32,098 nucleotides of DNA from Pseudomonadota bacterium (GTDB taxonomy: Bacteria > Pseudomonadota > Alphaproteobacteria > Rhodobacterales > Rhodobacteraceae): positions 1 through 32,098 of the forward strand of contig JAKQLM010000286.1 in NCBI GenBank assembly GCA_029567145.1, in the 5' to 3' direction. The stretch's first letter is position 1. Every line of letters starts with the position of its first letter. Below, piece after piece: positions 26,921-32,098 of this stretch. Below the pieces are notes generated by a model. The model worked only from the letters and a program-made list of their open reading frames with translations, was not told the origin of the DNA and did not search any database. The translations under genes were made by a program, and so were the position numbers.

Positions 26921-27511
26921 TCAGTCATACTCCCGCAGCCGCGCCACATAGCGGGCCATCGTGTCGACCTCGAGATTCACCTTGTCCCCCACCGCCACCT
27001 CGCCCCAGGTCGTCGCACTTTGCGTGTGCGGGATGAAGTTTACCCCGAACTCCGACCCGGCGACCTCGTTCACGGTCAGCGAGGTCCCGTTCAGCGCGAC
27101 CGATCCCTTGGGCGCGATGAACCGGGCCAAGGCCTCGGGCGCGCGAAACGTCACCCGGACCGACCCGCCCTCGGGTCGCACTTCGACCACCTCGGCCAGC
27201 CCATCGACATGGCCGGACACGATGTGCCCGCCCAATTCATCCCCCACCTTCAACGCGCGTTCCAGATTCACCCGCTTGCCCGAAACCCAGCCGCCAAGGT
27301 TGGTTTTCGACACCGTCTCGCCACTGATCTCGACGTCGAACCAGCCCTCTGGCCCCAGGGCCACCACGGTCAGGCACACCCCGTCGCAGGCAATCGACGC
27401 GCCGATGTCGATCCCTGCGACGTCATACTTCGTCGCAATCCGCGCGCGCAGGTCGCCGGTGACCCTGGTTTCGACGATCCTGCCGATATCGGTGACAATT
27501 CCGGTGAACAT
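26921..27511 (-). CDS. ribE: Riboflavin synthase (alpha subunit)
   Basis: MFTGIVTDIGRI; lumazine-binding repeats with CDGVCLTVV and LNGTSLTVNEV; GGHIVSGHVDG. Confidence 0.95.
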   Translation of the reverse strand: MFTGIVTDIGRIVETRVTGDLRARIATKYDVAGIDIGASIACDGVCLTVVALGPEGWFDVEISGETVSKTNLGGWVSGKRVNLERALKVGDELGGHIVSGHVDGLAEVVEVRPEGGSVRVTFRAPEALARFIAPKGSVALNGTSLTVNEVAGSEFGVNFIPHTQSATTWGEVAVGDKVNLEVDTMARYVARLREYD

Positions 27512-27624
27512 GACGGTCTCCTGCAAGCTTGCCCAAAGGAGGTAGCCCCGCCGTCCCGCCCTTGCAAGCCTGCCCCGGCTGGCGCCATGATCTATTCATG
27601 CTTTCTGACGAATTCTGCTGTAGT

Positions 27625-27637
27625 TGTCTGTCAGACA
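27625..27637. promoter_or_regulatory. Palindrome TGTCTG-T-CAGACA upstream of kpsS
   Basis: Perfect 6-bp arms with 1-nt centre, 25 bp upstream of the GTG start. Confidence 0.35.
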
Positions 27638-27662
27638 TCGCCTGACCTGACGAGCATCCCCC

Positions 27663-28940
27663 GTGACCCCCGACCGCCGTTTCCTGTTCCTGCAAGGCCC
27701 GCACGGCCCCTGGTTTCACCGCCTGGGCCGGATGCTGCGGGCGGCCGGGGCCGAGGTCTGGCGCGTCGGCTTCAACCTGGGCGACCGGGCGTTCTGGCCC
27801 GGCCCGGGCTACATCGCCTTTGACGCCCCGCAGGACCAGTGGCCCGCGACCTGCGCCCGGTTGATCGACCAGCACCAGATCACCGATCTTGTGCTTTATG
27901 GCGACACCCGACCGATCCACGCCAAAGCCGTGGCCGAGGCCAAGGCGCGCGGTCTGACCGTGCATGTGTTCGAAGAGGGGTATCTGCGGCCCTACTGGGT
28001 GACCTATGAACGCGACGGGTCGAACGGCCATTCCCGGCTGATGGACCTGAGCGTGCCGCAGATGCAGGCCGCCCTGGCCAGGATCGACGTCGATCTGCCC
28101 GATACCCCCGCGACCTGGGGCGACATGCGCCAGCACATGTTCTGGGGCGCGCTGTACCACGGCTTTGTGGCGCTTGGCCGCCAGAGCTATCGCAACTTTC
28201 GCCCGCACCGCGCGCTGACCGTGGGGCAAGAGTTCCGGCTGTATCTGCAGCGTTTCCTGATGATGCCGCTGCACCGGGTCGAGCGTCGCCTTGCAACCGG
28301 ACGCATCCGGTGCGGCGGTTTTCCCTATCATCTGGCGATCCTGCAGCTGGAACACGACGCCAGCTTTCGCGACCATTCGCCCTTTGCCAGCATGACCGAT
28401 TTTCTGGCCCTGGTGATGGCCGGGTTCGCCAGAGGCGCGCCAAGACATCATCACCTGGTCTTCAAGGCCCACCCGCTGGAGGATGGCCGCGTGCCGCTGG
28501 CCTTTGAAATCCGGCGTCTGGCGGCCTTGCACGGGCTGACCGACCGGGTGCATTTCGTGCGTGGCGGCAAGCTGGCACAGCTTCTGAACGACGCGCGGTC
28601 AGCGGTGACCGTCAACTCGACCGCCGGACAGCAGGCGCTGTGGCGCGGCGTGCCCCTGCGCAGTTTCGGCGCGGCGGTGTTTGCCAAGCCCGAGTTCGTG
28701 TCCGAACAGCCGCTGGAGGCATTCTTTGCCGCGCCAGAGCGTCCCGACACCAAGTCCTACCGCGATTATCGGCACTTTTTGCTGGAAACATCGCAGGTTG
28801 TGGGCGGATTCTACTCCTCGGTCGGGCGGCGGGCGCTGCTGCGTCAGGTGGTGGACATGATGCTGTCGCCGGACGATCCCTATGTGGCAGTTCTGTCGGG
28901 CAGAGCGGCACCACGGCAACAGTTGCGCCTCGTGCGCTGA
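27663..28940 (+). CDS. kpsS: Capsule polysaccharide biosynthesis/export protein, KpsS-like
   Basis: FLFLQGPHGPWFHRLGRMLRAAGAEVWRVGFNLGD, VFEEGYLRPYWVTYE, FKAHPLEDGR, NSTAGQQALWRGVPLRSFG. Confidence 0.9.
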   Translation: MTPDRRFLFLQGPHGPWFHRLGRMLRAAGAEVWRVGFNLGDRAFWPGPGYIAFDAPQDQWPATCARLIDQHQITDLVLYGDTRPIHAKAVAEAKARGLTVHVFEEGYLRPYWVTYERDGSNGHSRLMDLSVPQMQAALARIDVDLPDTPATWGDMRQHMFWGALYHGFVALGRQSYRNFRPHRALTVGQEFRLYLQRFLMMPLHRVERRLATGRIRCGGFPYHLAILQLEHDASFRDHSPFASMTDFLALVMAGFARGAPRHHHLVFKAHPLEDGRVPLAFEIRRLAALHGLTDRVHFVRGGKLAQLLNDARSAVTVNSTAGQQALWRGVPLRSFGAAVFAKPEFVSEQPLEAFFAAPERPDTKSYRDYRHFLLETSQVVGGFYSSVGRRALLRQVVDMMLSPDDPYVAVLSGRAAPRQQLRLVR

Positions 28941-29038
28941 TTTCCGCACAACCGCCGGGACTGTCTGCTGGCCAATCCGCAGCCGGTTCGATAGATTTGC
29001 CGCCAACAAAGCAAAGCGGAACGCAGGGGTTTCAGGCA

Positions 29039-30181
29039 GTGCGGATAACCGGCAAGAACACGGTCAAGGCAGTGGCGCTGTTGGCCACCGTTGCAATGGT
29101 CGCGTCTTGCGGCCTGCCCCGCTCGGGTCCGAACAAGCGCGAGATCTATCGCGGGTCGGTCGAAAAACGCGGCGACGCCCATATCGTGACCGTGACCCCG
29201 GCCGTGTCGCGGGTGACGGCCGTGCAGCCCAGCTTCGGGTTCAGCGATGCGTTCCAGAATGCGGGCCTGATGGGGTCGGACACGATCAGCGCCGGGGATA
29301 CCCTGGGCGTGACCGTGTTCGAAAACGTCAAGGATGACCCGCTTCTGGGCAACACCGGGCAGCGCGTGTCGGCCCTGTCGGAAATCCAGGTCGACGGGCA
29401 GGGCTTCATCTACATTCCCTATGCCGGGCGGATCAAGGCGGCGGGCCAGACGCCCGAAGGCCTGCGCCAGGCGATCACCCGGCAGCTGGAAGACCAGACC
29501 CCGGACCCGCAGATCACCGTGACCCGGCTGGCCGGGAACGGGGCGACGGTGTCGATTTCGGGCGGGGCCGGGGCGAACGGCGTCTACCCGATCGAGGCCC
29601 CGACCCGCACGCTGGCCACCATGCTGGCCCGGTCCGGTGGCGTGGCGATCGACCCCGGCATCGCCATCGTCCGCGTGACGCGCGGCAGCCAGACCGGCAA
29701 GATCTGGCTGAAGGACCTGTATGAAAACCCCGCGCTGGATATCGCGCTGCGCCCCGGCGACAAGATCGTGATCGAGGAAGACAGCCGCAGTTTCATCGCC
29801 CTGGGCGCAACCGGCGCGCAGAACCTGGTTCCCTTCGCAACCGAAACCCTGTCTGCGCTTGAGGCGATTGCCACGGTCGGCGGCCTTGCGACCCAGTCTG
29901 CCGACCCGACCGGGGTCTTCATCCTGCGCGACGAATCCGAAGCGATTGCCCGCGCCGTCCTTGGCCGACCCGACCTGGTGGGCGACCAGCGCATCGTCTA
30001 CGTCCTTGACCTGACCGAGACGACCGGCCTTTTCGAGGCCCGCGACTTCCAGGTCCGCGATGGCGACACCCTTTACGTGACCGAAGCGCCGTTCGTTCAG
30101 TGGCAAAAGACGCTGGGCGCGATCACTGGCACCACGGGGGCCGCGTCGAACCTGGCCAACGCCGCCAACTCGGGCAACTGA
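29039..30181 (+). CDS. wza: Wza/KpsD-like polysaccharide export outer-membrane lipoprotein
   Basis: GTG start giving signal peptide with VASC lipobox; ISAGDTLGVTVFE, GFIYIPYAGRIKAAGQTPEGLR, PNARTLA-like SLBB segments. Confidence 0.88.
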   Translation: MRITGKNTVKAVALLATVAMVASCGLPRSGPNKREIYRGSVEKRGDAHIVTVTPAVSRVTAVQPSFGFSDAFQNAGLMGSDTISAGDTLGVTVFENVKDDPLLGNTGQRVSALSEIQVDGQGFIYIPYAGRIKAAGQTPEGLRQAITRQLEDQTPDPQITVTRLAGNGATVSISGGAGANGVYPIEAPTRTLATMLARSGGVAIDPGIAIVRVTRGSQTGKIWLKDLYENPALDIALRPGDKIVIEEDSRSFIALGATGAQNLVPFATETLSALEAIATVGGLATQSADPTGVFILRDESEAIARAVLGRPDLVGDQRIVYVLDLTETTGLFEARDFQVRDGDTLYVTEAPFVQWQKTLGAITGTTGAASNLANAANSGN

Positions 30182-30188
30182 CCGCGCC

Positions 30189-32098
30189 GTGTCGGGCGCG
30201 GGCGGGTCCGCTGCGCTGACCGGGGTCCCCCGGCGGTTGTTTCATCAGAACCTGTCGTTGCTGCGCGACCAGCGCTTGCACCGCGTGCTGGCGCTGGCGG
30301 GGCACGAGTTGCGCTTTGGCCTGCCCGGTCCCCGCGACGGTGTGCTGGTCTGGGGCCGCAGCCCGACCGCCTGGCGCGGGGAACGTCTGGCCGCCCGCAA
30401 GGGCCTTGCGCTGGTTCGGGTCGAGGATGCGTTCCTGCGATCAGTCCATCCCGGACGGTCCCAGCGCGAAGCGCCGCTCGGCTACCTGATCGACCCGGTC
30501 GGCGTGCACTTCGACAGCAGCGGACCCTCGCGGTTGGAGCAGATCCTGCAGACCGGCGACTTGCAGGATTCGAACATTCTTGAAACGACAAGGGTGGCGA
30601 CTGCCCGCCTCAAGGCGCTTCATCTATCAAAATACAACAATTGCGATCCAGCGCTGCCTGCACCTGATCCTGGCTTTGTCCTGGTGATCGACCAGACCCG
30701 TGGCGATGCCGCCATCCGGCACTCTGGCGCGGACGAGACGACCTTCCGGCAGATGCTGGACGCTGCCCTGCGCGCTCACCCCGACGACCGGATCGTGATC
30801 CGCACGCACCCCGAGACCGCGCTTGCCTTGCGGCCCGGCCATTTCGGACCGGCGGATGTTGGCGGCCGGGTGAGCTTGCTGTCCGACCCCGTCTCTCCGC
30901 ACCGCCTTCTGGCTGCGGCGAAGGCGGTCTATGTCGTCTCGTCGCAACTGGGGTTCGAGGCGATTCTGCATGGCCACCGCCCGCAAGTCTTTGGCCAGCC
31001 TTTCTATTCCGGCTGGGGTCTGACCCGGGACACCCGGCCCCTGCCCCGGCGAACCCGCCAGCTGACCGCCGAGGCCCTGTTCGCCGGGGCGATGATCCTG
31101 GCGCCGCTGTGGTACGACCCTTGCGACGACCGGCTGTGCGGGGTGGAGCGGGTGATCGACCAACTGGAGGCCGAGACCCGCGCCTGGCGTGAGGATCGAA
31201 AGGGCCATGTCGCCACCGGAATGCGGTTGTGGAAACGCCCCCACCTGCAACGGTTTTTCGGGCCGTTGCGCTTTCGCGACGACCCGACAGAGGCTGATCG
31301 AGCCGCCGCGGAAACCGGCCGCAACCTGTTGATCTGGGCCGGAAAAGAACCATCCGGGTTCCAGCCGCAGGCCCCCTGCCTGCGCGTCGAGGATGGCTTT
31401 CTGCGGTCGCGTGGGCTTGGGGCCGACCTTGTGCCGCCCTTGTCCCTGGTGACTGACGATCTGGGGATCTATTACGACCCGTCGCGCCGGTCGCGGCTGG
31501 ATGGGCTGGTGGCCAGGCCGATGCCAGCGGGGGGCGAGGCGCGGGTGAGGGCTTTGATCGCCCGGCTGCGGGCGGGCGGGGTGTCGAAGTACAACCTCTC
31601 GGCCCCAGATTTGCCAGATTTGCCAGTGGGTTACCGCATTCTGGTGCCGGGCCAGGTGGAAGACGACGCCTCGATCCTTAAGGGGGCGGGGGCGGTGCGG
31701 ACGAACCTTGGCCTGTTGCAGGCGGTGCGGGCGGCGAACCCGGGGGCGGTGGTGATCTACAAGCCGCATCCGGACGTCGTGGCGGGCCTGCGGGCCGGGG
31801 GGGTGGACGGCGGGCTGGCCGATCTGGTGGTCGAACGGGCCGATCCGGCGGCGCTGTTGGGCGCGGTGGATGAGGTCTGGACGATGACCTCTTTGCTGGG
31901 GTTCGAGGCGATTGTGCGAGGGATTCCAGTGACTTGTCTGGGTGCGCCCTTTTATGCCGGGCGGGGTTTGACGCGCGATCTGGGGCCGGTGCCGGACTGG
32001 CGGGGGCCGGTCAGTCTGGAGCGGCTGGTGCATGCAGCCCTGGTGGAATACCCGCGCTATTGGGACCCGGTCAGCCGCCGCGCCTGCCCGGTGGAGGT
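30189..32098 (+). CDS. kpsC: KpsC-like capsule biosynthesis protein with two Kdo-transferase-type domains, 3'-truncated by the window edge
   Basis: Frame open from GTG 30189 to the window end; repeated motifs VEDAFLRS / VEDGFLRSRGLG, LSKYNN / VSKYNLS, GFEAILHGHRPQVFGQPFYSGWGLTRD / GFEAIVRGIPVTCLGAPFYAGRGLTRD. Confidence 0.9.
   Translation, partial: MSGAGGSAALTGVPRRLFHQNLSLLRDQRLHRVLALAGHELRFGLPGPRDGVLVWGRSPTAWRGERLAARKGLALVRVEDAFLRSVHPGRSQREAPLGYLIDPVGVHFDSSGPSRLEQILQTGDLQDSNILETTRVATARLKALHLSKYNNCDPALPAPDPGFVLVIDQTRGDAAIRHSGADETTFRQMLDAALRAHPDDRIVIRTHPETALALRPGHFGPADVGGRVSLLSDPVSPHRLLAAAKAVYVVSSQLGFEAILHGHRPQVFGQPFYSGWGLTRDTRPLPRRTRQLTAEALFAGAMILAPLWYDPCDDRLCGVERVIDQLEAETRAWREDRKGHVATGMRLWKRPHLQRFFGPLRFRDDPTEADRAAAETGRNLLIWAGKEPSGFQPQAPCLRVEDGFLRSRGLGADLVPPLSLVTDDLGIYYDPSRRSRLDGLVARPMPAGGEARVRALIARLRAGGVSKYNLSAPDLPDLPVGYRILVPGQVEDDASILKGAGAVRTNLGLLQAVRAANPGAVVIYKPHPDVVAGLRAGGVDGGLADLVVERADPAALLGAVDEVWTMTSLLGFEAIVRGIPVTCLGAPFYAGRGLTRDLGPVPDWRGPVSLERLVHAALVEYPRYWDPVSRRACPVE

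Noticed and set aside
28640-29038. 513-aa version of the export protein starting at 28640
   Set aside because: Overlaps the kpsS coding region by 300 bp; the GTG at 29039 gives a proper lipoprotein signal peptide (VASC)
978-32033. Many long ORFs antisense or out of frame to the called genes (e.g. 1029..1757 +, 22220..24397 -, 28880..30106 -, 30627..32033 -)
   Set aside because: High GC content gives long spurious ORFs; the overlapping strand in each case encodes a recognisable or better-supported protein, and the shadow translations are Arg/Gly/Pro/Ala-rich without motifs
1-32098. tRNA, rRNA, IS element, prophage or defence island
   Set aside because: No transposase, integrase, tRNA-like cloverleaf, rRNA or defence-gene signature was recognised; a tRNAscan/Infernal/DefenseFinder run would be needed to exclude small elements

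Overview
This 32 kb, GC-rich window looks like an alphaproteobacterial chromosome, probably Rhodobacteraceae-like; that call comes from gene content and codon style, not a database search. It is mostly core or metabolic genes. I saw no tRNA, rRNA, CRISPR array, transposase or phage gene. Recognisable blocks are: type I MetAP; a PACE-like efflux protein; a DDAH-like hydrolase; divergent LysE/Lrp and enoyl-CoA hydratase/TetR pairs; O-acetylhomoserine sulfhydrylase (metY); cobT and cobS; ribB(X)-ribH-nusB; a SUV3-like RNA helicase with S4 protein, fdxA and carD; riboflavin synthase; and the start of a capsule export locus (kpsS, wza-like, kpsC). The kpsC gene runs off the 3' edge and is missing from the supplied ORF track. 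Observations most worth follow-up: (1) a 985-aa protein that seems to join a PilM/GspL-like N-terminal domain, a long Ala/Pro linker with one TM helix, and a PilP/GspC-like C-terminal domain, with no pilus or T2SS genes nearby; (2) a translationally coupled pair of membrane-anchored proteins of unknown function; (3) a REPIN-like element with perfect 25-bp inverted arms and a solo relative 15 kb away; (4) two copies of a TGTCCA-N3-TGGACA palindrome, one inside a foldable metY leader; (5) nine 15-bp GDRPx repeats ending the SUV3-like helicase. No clearly novel multi-gene system is proven by sequence alone.
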